This document shows positions 39,161-47,135 of a stretch of 64,000 nt of DNA, in pieces. A program made the translations under genes and the position numbers. The stretch lies in the NCBI RefSeq assembly GCF_900177795.1, contig NZ_FXWJ01000005.1:248001-312000 (forward strand), given 5' to 3'. Position 1 is the first letter of the stretch. Each line of letters opens with the position of its first letter. The DNA is from Plantibacter elymi (nom. nud.). Its GTDB lineage: Bacteria > Actinomycetota > Actinomycetes > Actinomycetales > Microbacteriaceae. The notes beneath the pieces are model-generated. The model made no database searches, had not been told where the DNA came from, and was given only the letters and a program-made list of their open reading frames with translations.

Positions 39161-40048
39161 TTGAGCGACGAATGCAAACACGGTTTCGACAACGGCCTCT
39201 GCGCGACCTGCTTCCCGCCGCCGCCCCGCGAGGTGCCGGTCGCTGAACCACCCGCTCCCAAGGTCCGTCGGTCGACGGTCGCGCCCTCGCTCCGCGAGCC
39301 GGCCCCGACCCGTGTGCGGACCGCGGCCACCGCGAAGACGATGACGAAGGCGGCGGCCGCCCTCCCTGTCGTGCGTGTCGGCGAGCAGCGGCTCTACCAC
39401 GTCACCCACATCCGCAACCTCGAGCGCATCCTCGAGACCGGCAGCATCCTGCCGGTGGCCTCCCCGGCGCTCCTTGACGGACCGGTCGTCGACATCGCCG
39501 CCGCGAGCCACCGCGAAGCGCGACGCACGATGGTCCTCGCCGGCACCGACGACCTCACGCCCGCCGATTTCGTCCCGTTCTTCCTGACCCCGGACGCCGA
39601 CCTCTGGGCGGGCATCCGCGCGGGCGAGCACGACGTCCGTCTGTCCGCCGAGGCGTTCGCGTCATCGGTCAACGACTACGTCGTGCTCGTCACCACGATC
39701 GACGGCGCAGCCGTGCACCCGGGCGAGTTCGATGCCGACACCGGTCGGCCCTCCCGCGCACGGGTCGTGGTCGCCGATGGCGACGCCTCCCACGTGCTCA
39801 CGAGCATCGGCGCCAACGCGATGACCGCCGACCGCATGGTGCAGCGCTTCGCGACCGACGAGGACCCCGCGGCCCTCCGACGCGCCGAGGTGCTCGTCGC
39901 CGATGCCGTGCCGTTCGACCGCGTCACCGTGATCGGGGTCGCGACGGTCAACGTCCGCGAGCACGTCAAGCGACTCGTCGCGGGCGCCGGCCACCGCACC
40001 AAGGTCGCCGCTTACACCCCGTGGTTCCAGGAGCACGTCGCCGACTGA
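39161..40048 (+). CDS. DarT-like (DUF4433) ADP-ribosyltransferase-fold protein with N-terminal zinc-knuckle
   Basis: A 295-residue protein. The first 18 residues contain C5-x-H7...C14-x2-C17, a likely zinc knuckle, followed by about 55 Pro/Ala/Arg-rich linker residues. The remaining 220 residues resemble DUF4433/DarT, the ssDNA thymidine ADP-ribosyltransferase of DarTG toxin-antitoxin systems: LYHVTHIRNLERILETGSILP is the NAD-binding start, VPFFLTPD the following loop. AGAAGGA lies 7 nt before a TTG start. The DarG macrodomain antitoxin that normally neutralises DarT is absent on both sides, so this is an orphan, possibly a non-toxic or housekeeping relative. Catalytic residues could not be placed with certainty. 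Confidence 0.75.
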   Translation: MSDECKHGFDNGLCATCFPPPPREVPVAEPPAPKVRRSTVAPSLREPAPTRVRTAATAKTMTKAAAALPVVRVGEQRLYHVTHIRNLERILETGSILPVASPALLDGPVVDIAAASHREARRTMVLAGTDDLTPADFVPFFLTPDADLWAGIRAGEHDVRLSAEAFASSVNDYVVLVTTIDGAAVHPGEFDADTGRPSRARVVVADGDASHVLTSIGANAMTADRMVQRFATDEDPAALRRAEVLVADAVPFDRVTVIGVATVNVREHVKRLVAGAGHRTKVAAYTPWFQEHVAD

Positions 40049-40063
40049 GCACTGTCCCGCGTT

Positions 40064-40143
40064 CACAACTCCTGCTGGACGGCGCCGGAAGCCGGCTGCC
40101 GGCGCCGTGTCGGGCGGTCCAGCCGCCCTCAGCAGGAGTTGTG
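40064..40143. repeat. CAACTCCTGC-class palindrome A (three-stem)
   Basis: Outer stem CACAACTCCTGCTG with its complement at 40130-40143 (14 bp perfect) encloses two further hairpins: GACGGCGCCGG/CCGGCGCCGTGTC and GGGCGG/CCGCCC. The fold is a three-way junction. It begins 16 nt after the DarT-like stop, before the convergent LacI gene. Confidence 0.75.
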
Positions 40144-40227
40144 CGCGGAAACGAGTGCGCACCTCGGCCGCGCGGAGGTGAACGCGTCCCCTGCCGACGG
40201 CACCAGGCTCAGGGCGTGCTGCTGTCC

Positions 40228-40304
40228 GCAACTCCTGCTGCTTGGCGCCAAAACCACCGTGTCGGACGCTGCACGCCCCGATCGGGGCGAGCTGCAGGAG
40301 TTGC
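40228..40304. repeat. CAACTCCTGC-class palindrome B (three-stem)
   Basis: Outer stem GCAACTCCTGC with GCAGGAGTTGC (11 bp) encloses the palindromes TTGGCGCCAA and CGCCCCGATCGGGGCG, with CCGTGTCGG between them as in palindrome A. Second copy in the same intergenic region. Confidence 0.7.
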
Positions 40305-40344
40305 GCACGGATGAACGCCCCGGGGGAGGGGACGGACTGGCGGG

Positions 40345-41394
40345 TCAGGCGCGCGGCGGCGTGCTCTCGCGGAGGAGGACCGTCGCGCCGACGGGCTCCG
40401 TCGTCGTGCTGTCCGTCGCCGGGTCGAGGGCCAGCCGCACCGCGTGCTCACCGACCGCCTCGAGCGGCACGGCGACCGTCGTGAGCGCCGGGGTGACGTC
40501 GCGAGAGGTCGCGATGTCGTCGTAGCCGGCGACCGCGAGGTCTTCGGGCAGGCGGAGTCCGGCCGCACGGAACGCCGACATCGCCCCGATCGCCATCACG
40601 TCGTTGACGGCGAAGACCAGGTCGACGTCGTCGAGTCCCACGTTCAGGAGCTCGGCGGCACCCTGGCGCCCGCCGTCGCGGGTGAACTCGGCCCGGACGA
40701 TCCTCGACGGGTGGATCGCGATGCCGTGCTCGGCCAAGCCTTCGGCGAACCCGCTCACGCGCTCGCGGGAGGTGAGCAGACGGTCGTCACCGGCGATGAC
40801 GGCGAAGCGGCGGTACCCGGCACCGACGAGCTCCCGGGCCAGCTCGCGGGCACCGGTCGCGTTGCCGAGCTGCACCGTGGCGAACGGGAGCGTCCGCTGC
40901 GAGACGAGGACGACGCGTCCGCCCGTCGACTCGTAGGCCGCGAGCTCATCCGACAGCCGGTGCTCCGATGCCACCCCGTCCCAGCGGCTGCCCGTCAGGA
41001 TGATGGCGCGTGGCCGTTGCCCGCGGAGCACCCGCACGAGTTCGAGTTCGCGCTCGTGGTCGCGGTGCGTCACGGCCATGGTCGTGGCGATGCGCTGCTC
41101 GTCGGCCGCGCGGATGGCCCCGGCCGCGATGGACGAGAAGTACGGGTCGGCGATGTCGCTGACGAGGAGCGAGATCGTCGACGACAGCCCCTTCGCGACC
41201 GCCTGGGCCGACAGGTTCGGTGTGTAGTTCAGCCGGAGTGCGGCGTCGAGCACCCGCCGACGGAACGTCTCGTTGACCGTCCTGGTGCTCCCGTTGAGCG
41301 CGCGCGACGCGGTGGCGAGGGAGACCCCCGCCTCACGGGCGACGTCGTGCAGCGTCGGTGGGACCGGCGTCGCCCGGTGCTCGTCGACCGACAT
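40345..41394 (-). CDS. LacI-family transcriptional regulator
   Basis: A 349-residue LacI regulator. HTH: TLHDVAREAGVSLATASRALNGSTRTV; hinge with LNYTPNLSAQAVAKGL; effector domain with LVSDIADPYFSSIAAG and C-terminal AGYDDIATSRDVTPALTTVAVPLEAVGEHAV. It is followed leftward by repeats and on its upstream side lies a three-gene leftward operon. The two LacI-type palindromes at 44.9-45.05 kb are its likely targets; with them it would control both the catabolic operon and the divergent importer operon. Confidence 0.93.
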   Translation of the reverse strand: MSVDEHRATPVPPTLHDVAREAGVSLATASRALNGSTRTVNETFRRRVLDAALRLNYTPNLSAQAVAKGLSSTISLLVSDIADPYFSSIAAGAIRAADEQRIATTMAVTHRDHERELELVRVLRGQRPRAIILTGSRWDGVASEHRLSDELAAYESTGGRVVLVSQRTLPFATVQLGNATGARELARELVGAGYRRFAVIAGDDRLLTSRERVSGFAEGLAEHGIAIHPSRIVRAEFTRDGGRQGAAELLNVGLDDVDLVFAVNDVMAIGAMSAFRAAGLRLPEDLAVAGYDDIATSRDVTPALTTVAVPLEAVGEHAVRLALDPATDSTTTEPVGATVLLRESTPPRA

Positions 41395-41453
41395 GGCGCT
41401 CCTTCGTACTGGCGGCTGCTGAGACACACTCTGCCACAGGGCGACCGCGGCGA

Positions 41454-42434
41454 TCAGGGGTGGTGGATCGCGTCGTCGTCGTGGTCGAGGTGCGGGACGA
41501 CCGTCGCCTGGAACGCGTCGACGGTGCGATCGACCACCTGCTGGAACGGGCTGTCCCAGATGTCCTGGTTGAAGAGCTCGACCTCGATGTCGCCGGTGTA
41601 CCCCGCCGCCTCGACGGCACGGGTGAGCGAACCGAAGTCGACGACGCCGTCGCCCGGGTAGTGCCGGGAGAGGAGGACGTCCGCGGCGAGTGGTGTCGCC
41701 CAGTCGCACGCCTGGTAGCTGGAGATCCGACCGGTCGCACCCGCGCGGGCGATCTGCTCGAGCACCTGCGGGTCCCACCAGATGTGGAAGGTGTCGACGA
41801 CCACCCCGACGGCCTCCGGAGCGAACTGCTCGGCGATGTCGAGGGCCTGACCGAGCGTCGAGACGACCGCGCGGTCCGAGGCGTACATCGGATGCAGCGG
41901 CTCGATGGCGAGCTGTACGCCGGACTCGAGGGCGTGGTCGGTGAGCTCACCGATCGCATCACGGACGAGCTCGCGGGCGCCGATGAGGTCGCGGGACCCG
42001 GCAGGGAGGCCGCCGACCACGAGGACGAGGGCCGGGGCGCCCAGGGCGGCGGCCTCGTCGATCGCGGCCCGGTTGTCGTCGATCGACGTCCGGCGAGCCG
42101 GTCCCTCGGGCATGGTGAAGAAACCACCACGGCAGAGGCTCGAGACGCGCAGCCCGCTGTCCGTGAGGAGGCTCGCCGAGGCTGCGACGCCGTACTCCTG
42201 CACCGGCTCGCGCCAGGCGCCGAAGCTCGTGACGCCGGCCGCGGTGACGGCCGCGACCGCCTCCGGGAGGGTGGCGTACTTGATCGTGGCCTGGTTGACC
42301 GAGAGTCGCGGATGCGGCGTGGTGCTACCGCTCGCCGGTCCCTGAACTTGTCCCGCCGGTCCTTGACCCTGTCCCGCCGGTCCCTGAGCCTGTCCCGCCG
42401 GTCCCTGAGCCTGTCGAAGGGCGGTGGCGCTCAT
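41454..42434 (-). CDS. sugar-phosphate isomerase/epimerase-like TIM barrel with repeat-encoded N-terminus
   Basis: A 326-residue protein. Residues about 40-326 form an AP-endonuclease-2/xylose-isomerase-like TIM barrel (LSVNQATIKYATLPEAV, LAIEPLHPMYASDRAV, VVDTFHIWWDP, VELFNQDIWDS) with conserved metal-binding Glu, Asp and His. The first 36 residues are ALRQAQGPAGQ-type repeats of seven residues, translated from a 21-bp tandem of the dispersed GGTCCCTGAGCCTGTC repeat. The start is supported by GGGAGGAG and by the ATGA overlap with the DUF993 gene; no other initiation codon exists between the repeat and the conserved domain. It probably isomerises an oxidised sugar produced by the operon. Confidence 0.85.
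   Translation of the reverse strand: MSATALRQAQGPAGQAQGPAGQGQGPAGQVQGPASGSTTPHPRLSVNQATIKYATLPEAVAAVTAAGVTSFGAWREPVQEYGVAASASLLTDSGLRVSSLCRGGFFTMPEGPARRTSIDDNRAAIDEAAALGAPALVLVVGGLPAGSRDLIGARELVRDAIGELTDHALESGVQLAIEPLHPMYASDRAVVSTLGQALDIAEQFAPEAVGVVVDTFHIWWDPQVLEQIARAGATGRISSYQACDWATPLAADVLLSRHYPGDGVVDFGSLTRAVEAAGYTGDIEVELFNQDIWDSPFQQVVDRTVDAFQATVVPHLDHDDDAIHHP
42335..42421. repeat. Four 21-bp tandem copies of the dispersed GGTCCCTGAGCCTGTC repeat, inside a coding region
   Basis: CCGGTCC starts at 42335, 42356, 42377 and 42398, an exact 21-bp period, ending in CTGTCGAAGGG. Being a multiple of three it keeps the reading frame and encodes the AQGPAGQ-like N-terminus of the isomerase-like gene. 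The first two units have diverged (CTGAACTTG, TTGACCCTG), the last two are nearly identical. Confidence 0.8.
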
Positions 42435-43618
42435 CGGGCTCCTCCCGCAGTGGTCAGCGCGCCGACGACACCGGCCGTGCGCAGCAGGCCCGTCCAGCGC
42501 TCGGCGGCGAGCTCCGGGTGCTCGAGTGCGCCGGCCGCGTCGGCCAGGCGCACGATCTCCGACAGGTGCGGCAGGCTCCGGGCCGCGTGCAAGCCGCCGA
42601 CCATCGAGAACGCCGGCTGGTGGCCGTTCAACCAACTGAGGAAGGCGATGCCCGTCTTGTAGTAGTAGGTCGGTGCGGCGAAGATCTGCCGCGACAGGGC
42701 CTCGGTCGGTCGGAGGATCCGCTCGTAGGCGGCCGGGTCGCCGGCGTCGAGCGCCTGGATCGCGGCCGACGCGGCCGGAGCGATCGCGGTGAACGCACCG
42801 AGCAGGGCGTCGGAATGTCCGACCGCGTCACCGGCGATGAGGTCGACGTAGTTGAAGTCGTCCCCGGTGAACATCGTCGTGCCGGCCGGGAGGCGACGTC
42901 GGACGGCGATCTCCGCGTCGGCGTCGAGGAGGCTCATCTTGACCCCGGCGACCTGGTCGACGTGGTCGGTCATGATGCGCAGCAGGGTGTCCGAGGCCTC
43001 GGCGACGTCGCTTGCGCCGAAGTACCCCTCGAGGCTCGGGTCGAACGCCGTGCCGAGCCAGTGCAGGACCACCGGCGACTGCGCGGCCGACAGGACCCGG
43101 TCGTAGACGCGACGGTAGTCGTCGGCGGACTGCGCCGCCCTCGCCAGGTGTCGGCTGGCCATGAGCACGGTCCCGGCGCCCGCGTCCTCGGCGAACGCGA
43201 GTTGTTCGAGGTAGGCGTCGGCGACCGCGTCGAGCGAGACGGTCTCGTCGGCGAGATGGTCGGTGTTGACGCCGACGACGAGCGCGCCGCCGACGGAGGC
43301 GGCCTCCGCGGCGCTCCGGGTGATCAACTCGCGCGTGGCGGCGGTGTCGAGCCCCATGTTCCGCTGGGCGGTGTCCATCGCGTCCGCGACGCCGAGGCCG
43401 TACGACCACACGTGGTGGCGGTAGGCGAGCGTCGCGTCCCAGTCGAGCTCGGCGGGCGCGCCCGGCACGTTGTCGCCCCAGGCCGTCGGGACGACGTGTG
43501 CCGCGGCGTAGGCGGTGCGGCTCGTCAGGGGAGTGGTCGGGCGCTCGGCCGCGACGGGCTCGCGGAGCTCCAGCGCGATGACCGTGCCGTCGGTCGAGAG
43601 CAGCGGGACGGACGTCAT
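42431..43618 (-). CDS. DUF993 dihydrodipicolinate-synthase-like protein
   Basis: A 395-residue TIM-barrel protein of the DUF993 group, annotated in databases as dihydrodipicolinate synthase family. Marks include AHVVPTAWGDNVPGAPAELDWDATLAYRHHVWSYGLGVADAMDTAQRNMGLD and the probable Schiff-base lysine region QVAGVKMSLLDA. The reaction is not established; sugar-acid aldol cleavage or dehydration is plausible from fold and context. It overlaps both neighbours by 4 nt, so the three genes form one tightly coupled operon. Confidence 0.85.
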   Translation of the reverse strand: MTSVPLLSTDGTVIALELREPVAAERPTTPLTSRTAYAAAHVVPTAWGDNVPGAPAELDWDATLAYRHHVWSYGLGVADAMDTAQRNMGLDTAATRELITRSAAEAASVGGALVVGVNTDHLADETVSLDAVADAYLEQLAFAEDAGAGTVLMASRHLARAAQSADDYRRVYDRVLSAAQSPVVLHWLGTAFDPSLEGYFGASDVAEASDTLLRIMTDHVDQVAGVKMSLLDADAEIAVRRRLPAGTTMFTGDDFNYVDLIAGDAVGHSDALLGAFTAIAPAASAAIQALDAGDPAAYERILRPTEALSRQIFAAPTYYYKTGIAFLSWLNGHQPAFSMVGGLHAARSLPHLSEIVRLADAAGALEHPELAAERWTGLLRTAGVVGALTTAGGAR

Positions 43619-44832
43619 CGTGCGACCGAGGCCTCGAGCGACGCCAGCTCCTCGTCCGCGCCGGCGGTGTCGCCCGTGCTTCCGAGCGTCACCTCGGGCA
43701 GGTCGAGGCGGCGGCCGGTGCGCGAGCTCTCGAGGCCGAGCTCCGCGAGCAGGACGCCACGCGCGCCGGCGAGGAGGTCGTACTCATAGGGGCCGTCCTC
43801 GACGACGTGGCGGAGGAACTCCTCCCACTGCGTCTTGAAGCCGTTCTCGAACACGTCGTTCGTCGGCACGTCCTGCCAGTCGCCCGCGTAGTCGTGGTCG
43901 TCGGCGAGGTCGGGGTTCCACACCGGCTTCGGGGTGACGTTCCGCGGCTGCACCTTGCAACCGAAGAGACCGGCGACGGCGGAGCCATGCGTGCCGTCGA
44001 CCTGGAACTGCACGAGCTCATCGCGGTCGACGCGGACCGTCCAGCTCGAGTTGAGCTGGGCGATCACGCCGCCCTCGAGCTCGAAGACCCCGTAGGCGGC
44101 GTCGTCGGCGGTGGCCGCGTAGGCCTCGCCCCGCTCGTCGAAGCGCTCCGGAATGTGCGTCGTCGCCTTCGCGTACACGGACTCGACCCGACCGAAGAGG
44201 TTCTCGAGCACGTAGCTCCAGTGCGGGAACATGTCGACGACGATGCCGCCGCCGTCCTCGGCGCGGTAGTTCCAGCTCGGGCGCTGCGCCGGCTGCCAGT
44301 CACCCTCGAACACCCAGTAGCCGAACTCGCCACGGACGGAGAGGATCCGACCGAAGAAGCCCGAGTCGATCAGGCGCTTGAGCTTGCGCAGCCCCGGCAG
44401 GTAGAGCTTGTCGTGCACGACGCCGTTCTTCACACCGGCCTCGGCGGCGAGGCGTGCGAGCTCCAGCGCCTCCTCGAAGGTCTCCGCCGTCGGCTTCTCG
44501 GTGTAGATGGTCTTGCCGGCGGCAATCGCCTTGCGCAGCGCGGTGGCGCGGGCCTTGGTGACGAGGAAGTCGGCGTAGATGTCCCAGCGAGGGTCGGCGA
44601 GGACCGCGTCGAGGTCGGTCGAGGTGTGCTCGATGCCGTGCCGCGCGGCGAGCTCGTCGAGGGTCACCTGGTTGCGGCCGACGAGGATCAACTCGATCTG
44701 GCGGCGGGTGCCGTCGGACAGCTGCACGCCGCCCTGCTCCTGGATGGCCAGCAGCGAGCGCACGAGGTGCTGCCGGTAGCCCATGCGCCCGGTGGCGCCG
44801 TTGACGATGATCCCGATGGTCTGCTCTGACAC
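43615..44832 (-). CDS. Gfo/Idh/MocA-family NAD(P)-dependent oxidoreductase
   Basis: A 405-residue dehydrogenase. N-terminal Rossmann motif IIVNGATGRMGYRQ and the EKP motif (YTEKPTAETFEEAL) precede the C-terminal alpha/beta substrate domain (GEFGYWVFEGDWQPAQRPSWNYR, DMFPHWSYVLE). A catalytic histidine lies in the FPHW segment. First gene of the leftward operon; substrate probably a free or oxidised sugar taken up by the divergent ABC importer. A LacI-type operator overlaps its promoter. Confidence 0.93.
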   Translation of the reverse strand: MSEQTIGIIVNGATGRMGYRQHLVRSLLAIQEQGGVQLSDGTRRQIELILVGRNQVTLDELAARHGIEHTSTDLDAVLADPRWDIYADFLVTKARATALRKAIAAGKTIYTEKPTAETFEEALELARLAAEAGVKNGVVHDKLYLPGLRKLKRLIDSGFFGRILSVRGEFGYWVFEGDWQPAQRPSWNYRAEDGGGIVVDMFPHWSYVLENLFGRVESVYAKATTHIPERFDERGEAYAATADDAAYGVFELEGGVIAQLNSSWTVRVDRDELVQFQVDGTHGSAVAGLFGCKVQPRNVTPKPVWNPDLADDHDYAGDWQDVPTNDVFENGFKTQWEEFLRHVVEDGPYEYDLLAGARGVLLAELGLESSRTGRRLDLPEVTLGSTGDTAGADEELASLEASVAR

Positions 44833-44881
44833 GGTGGCTCTTCCTCTGGTTCGTGTTCCGGTCCCGGCGGCCGCGGGCCAA

Positions 44882-44932
44882 CCGGAAAGCGTTTACCGGG
44901 TCACTGTAGAACGGCGCGCGCGGTCAAGGCAA
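44882..44932 (-). promoter_or_regulatory. Leftward promoter with LacI-type operator
   Basis: On the minus strand: -35 TTGCCT (44927-44932), 18-nt spacer, -10 TACAGT (44903-44908). The palindrome CCGGAAAGCGTTTACCGG (44882-44899) lies immediately downstream, over the transcript start, the standard LacI-family repression position. Confidence 0.65.
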
Positions 44933-45036
44933 GCGTTCGAACCGATTCGGTCGCAGGTGATCACAGATCGGACACGGATGCGGATTGAATCGTTGCATCG
45001 TCCGACGGGGCCGTGATAGAACTTGATGCAGCTCAG

Positions 45037-45054
45037 CCGGGAAACGCTTTCCGG
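45037..45054 (+). promoter_or_regulatory. LacI-type operator of the rightward importer operon
   Basis: CCGGGAAACGCTTTCCGG is, read on the other strand, identical at 17 of 18 positions to the operator at 44882. The pair therefore faces opposite ways in front of the two divergent operons, 155 bp apart, compatible with DNA looping. Confidence 0.65.
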
Positions 45055-45089
45055 GAAGTCATCAACGACGATCGACAAGGAGGTCCGAC

Positions 45090-45146
45090 GTGGTCCGTGC
45101 AACTCCAGGAGCGCCCAGGACGACACTCGCGAGGGGTGTTCGGTGA
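45090..45146 (+). CDS. candidate 18-aa leader peptide coupled to the permease
   Basis: A near-perfect AAGGAGG (45077-45083) lies six bases before a GTG that opens an 18-codon frame (VVRATPGAPRTTLARGVR), whose TGA overlaps the permease GTG as GTGA. The strong ribosome binding site and the exact overlap suggest translational coupling. The peptide does not look like a permease N-terminus, so a frameshifted start is less likely. No experimental or comparative support is available here. Confidence 0.35.
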   Translation: MVRATPGAPRTTLARGVR

Positions 45147-46099
45147 GCGCGCTCGGCGAGCTCCGCAAGCTCAGCGCCGGCAAACGCCCGCAGACGGCGG
45201 CCGAGAAGGCCTTCATCAAGAAGGACAACCGCCGCGACAACAAGGCCGCCTACCTGTTCCTCCTCCCGTGGCTCATCGGACTCGCCGTCATCACCGTCGG
45301 CCCGATGGTCGCCTCGCTCGCGCTCTCCTTCACGAAGTACAACCTGCTGCAGGCGCCCAAGTTCATCGGCCTCGACAACTTCATCCGCATGATGGGCGAC
45401 GAGCGGCTCCACAACTCGCTCGGCGTCACCTTCGTGTACGTCTTCGTGTCGGTGCCGCTCCAACTCGCCGCGGCCCTGGCGCTGGCCGCCCTGCTCGACC
45501 GCGGTCTCCGCGGCCTCGCGATCTACCGGTCCGTGTACTACCTGCCGTCGCTCCTCGGCTCCTCCGTCGCCATCGCGGTGCTGTGGAAGCAGGTGTTCGG
45601 CGGCGAAGGCCTCGTGAACCAGTTCATCGCGATCTTCGGGATCGAGGGCCGCAGCTGGATCGCCGACCCGTCGACCGCCCTCTCGACCCTCATCACGCTC
45701 AACGTGTGGACCTTCGGCGCACCGATGGTGATCTTCCTCGCCGGTCTCCGCCAGATCCCCGTCATGTACCACGAGGCGGCGCAGATGGACGGAGCGACGA
45801 AGTGGCAGCGCTTCACCAAGATCACCCTGCCGCTGCTCACCCCGATCATCTTCTTCAACCTCGTGCTGCAGATCATCCACGCGTTCCAGGCCTTCACGCA
45901 GGCCTTCATCGTGTCGGGCGGGACGGGCGGCCCAGCCGACTCGACGCTCTTCTACACGCTGTACCTCTACAACCGCGGCTTCTCGAACTTCGACATGGGC
46001 TACGCCTCGGCCATGGCCTGGTTCCTGCTCCTCATCATCGGAGTCTTCACCGCGATCAACTTCTGGGCCTCGAAATACTGGGTGAACTACGATGACTGA
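45143..46099 (+). CDS. sugar ABC transporter permease
   Basis: A 318-residue, six-helix MalF/UgpA-type permease. A charged cytoplasmic N-tail precedes AYLFLLPWLIGLAVITVGPMVASLALSFTKYNLL; the ATPase-contact loop is EAAQMDGATKWQRFTKITLPLLTP. The start is the GTG at 45143 with GAGGGG upstream. It is first in an operon with a second permease, a binding protein, DUF6807, an oxidoreductase and a hydrolase. No ATPase gene is present, so a shared ATPase is expected. Confidence 0.9.
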   Translation: MSALGELRKLSAGKRPQTAAEKAFIKKDNRRDNKAAYLFLLPWLIGLAVITVGPMVASLALSFTKYNLLQAPKFIGLDNFIRMMGDERLHNSLGVTFVYVFVSVPLQLAAALALAALLDRGLRGLAIYRSVYYLPSLLGSSVAIAVLWKQVFGGEGLVNQFIAIFGIEGRSWIADPSTALSTLITLNVWTFGAPMVIFLAGLRQIPVMYHEAAQMDGATKWQRFTKITLPLLTPIIFFNLVLQIIHAFQAFTQAFIVSGGTGGPADSTLFYTLYLYNRGFSNFDMGYASAMAWFLLLIIGVFTAINFWASKYWVNYDD

Positions 46100-47018
46100 C
46101 ACGCTGACCACACGGTCCATCACGACGGACAGCAAGAACCGCAGTCGCGAGGCCAAGGAGGCCGAACGCCAGTACCGCCGCGCTCGTGGCTGGTCGCCCT
46201 GGAAGTCGGTCCTGAAGCACATCGGCCTCATCCTCGTCGGCTTCATCATGCTCTACCCGGTGATCTGGCTCGTCGTCTCCTCGCTCCGCCCGACGGAGGA
46301 GATCTTCCGGAACCCCGGTATCGTCCTCGACAGCTTCGAGGTGAGCAACTACAGCGAGGGCTGGAACACCCTCTCCGAGCCGTTCCACGTGTTCCTGCTG
46401 AACTCCGTGCTCATCGTCCTCGGCTGCATCGTCGGCAACCTCGTGTCCTGCTCGATGGCCGCCTACGCCTTCGCCCGGCTGAAGTTCAGCGGCAAACGCT
46501 GGTGGTTCGCGGCGATGCTCATGACACTCATGCTGCCGATCCACGTCATCATCGTGCCGCAGTACATCATGTTCTCCCAGCTCGGCTTCGTGAACACGTA
46601 CCTGCCGCTGATCCTGCCGAAGATCCTCGCGACCGACGCGTTCTTCGTCTTCCTCATGGTGCAGTTCATCCGGGGCATCCCGAAGGAACTCGACGAGGCG
46701 GCCCGCATCGACGGTTGCGGCCACCCCCGCATCTTCGGCGTCATCATCCTGCCGCTCATGGTGCCGGCGCTCGCGACGACCGCCATCTTCACCTTCATCT
46801 GGACCTGGAACGACTTCTTCAGTCAGCTCCTGTACCTGACGAAACCGGAGATGTACACGGTGCCGCTCGCCCTGCGGGCGTTCATGGACGCGCAATCCTC
46901 CACCTCATGGGGGCCGATGTTCGCCATGAGTGTCGTCTCGCTCCTGCCGATCTTCCTCGTCTTCCTGTTCGGTCAGCGGTTCCTGTTGAAGGGCATCGCG
47001 ACGACCGGCGGCAAGTGA
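46092..47018 (+). CDS. sugar ABC transporter permease
   Basis: A 308-residue MalG/UgpE-type permease. The first helix HIGLILVGFIMLYPVIWLVVSSLRP is followed by the typical extracytoplasmic loop and the EAA segment EAARIDGCGHPRIFGVIILPLMVPA. It overlaps the preceding permease by eight bases. With that subunit it forms the membrane channel of the importer. Confidence 0.92.
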   Translation: MTDTLTTRSITTDSKNRSREAKEAERQYRRARGWSPWKSVLKHIGLILVGFIMLYPVIWLVVSSLRPTEEIFRNPGIVLDSFEVSNYSEGWNTLSEPFHVFLLNSVLIVLGCIVGNLVSCSMAAYAFARLKFSGKRWWFAAMLMTLMLPIHVIIVPQYIMFSQLGFVNTYLPLILPKILATDAFFVFLMVQFIRGIPKELDEAARIDGCGHPRIFGVIILPLMVPALATTAIFTFIWTWNDFFSQLLYLTKPEMYTVPLALRAFMDAQSSTSWGPMFAMSVVSLLPIFLVFLFGQRFLLKGIATTGGK

Positions 47019-47028
47019 GGCCCGACCC

Positions 47029-47110
47029 ACCGACCAGCACCACCGCAGCACCCGCACCAGACCACCAGCACCAGACCCAGCACCACCGGATCCAGCAGCT
47101 CCGGATCCGG
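47029..47110 (+). other. C/A-rich intercistronic tract plus stem-loop
   Basis: About 60 nt of CACC/CAGCACC-type sequence, almost without G or T on the coding strand (47029-47088), runs into a hairpin CCGGATCC-N9-GGATCCGG (47086-47110) before the binding-protein gene. The C-rich, G-poor composition resembles a Rho loading site, and the hairpin could protect the binding-protein message. Confidence 0.4.
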
Positions 47111-47135
47111 ATCGATCGATTCGAAAGGGAACAGC

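Noticed and set aside
36764-39631. Very long minus-strand open frame (955 codons) opposite an MFS and a DUF1648 gene
   Set aside because: Composition is Arg/Asp/Glu/Gly-rich with no domain; it mirrors the GC-rich third positions of the real plus-strand genes. Similar antisense frames at 7043-9394, 21116-23167, 30511-32436 and 60440-62512 were dismissed for the same reason.
39161-40048. DarTG toxin-antitoxin system
   Set aside because: Only the DarT-like half is present; no macrodomain gene adjoins it, so a complete system cannot be claimed.
45090-45146. Frameshift in the permease gene
   Set aside because: The short upstream frame does not encode a permease-like N-terminus, and the GTG at 45143 has its own GAGGGG, so a separate leader frame is more likely than a sequencing error.
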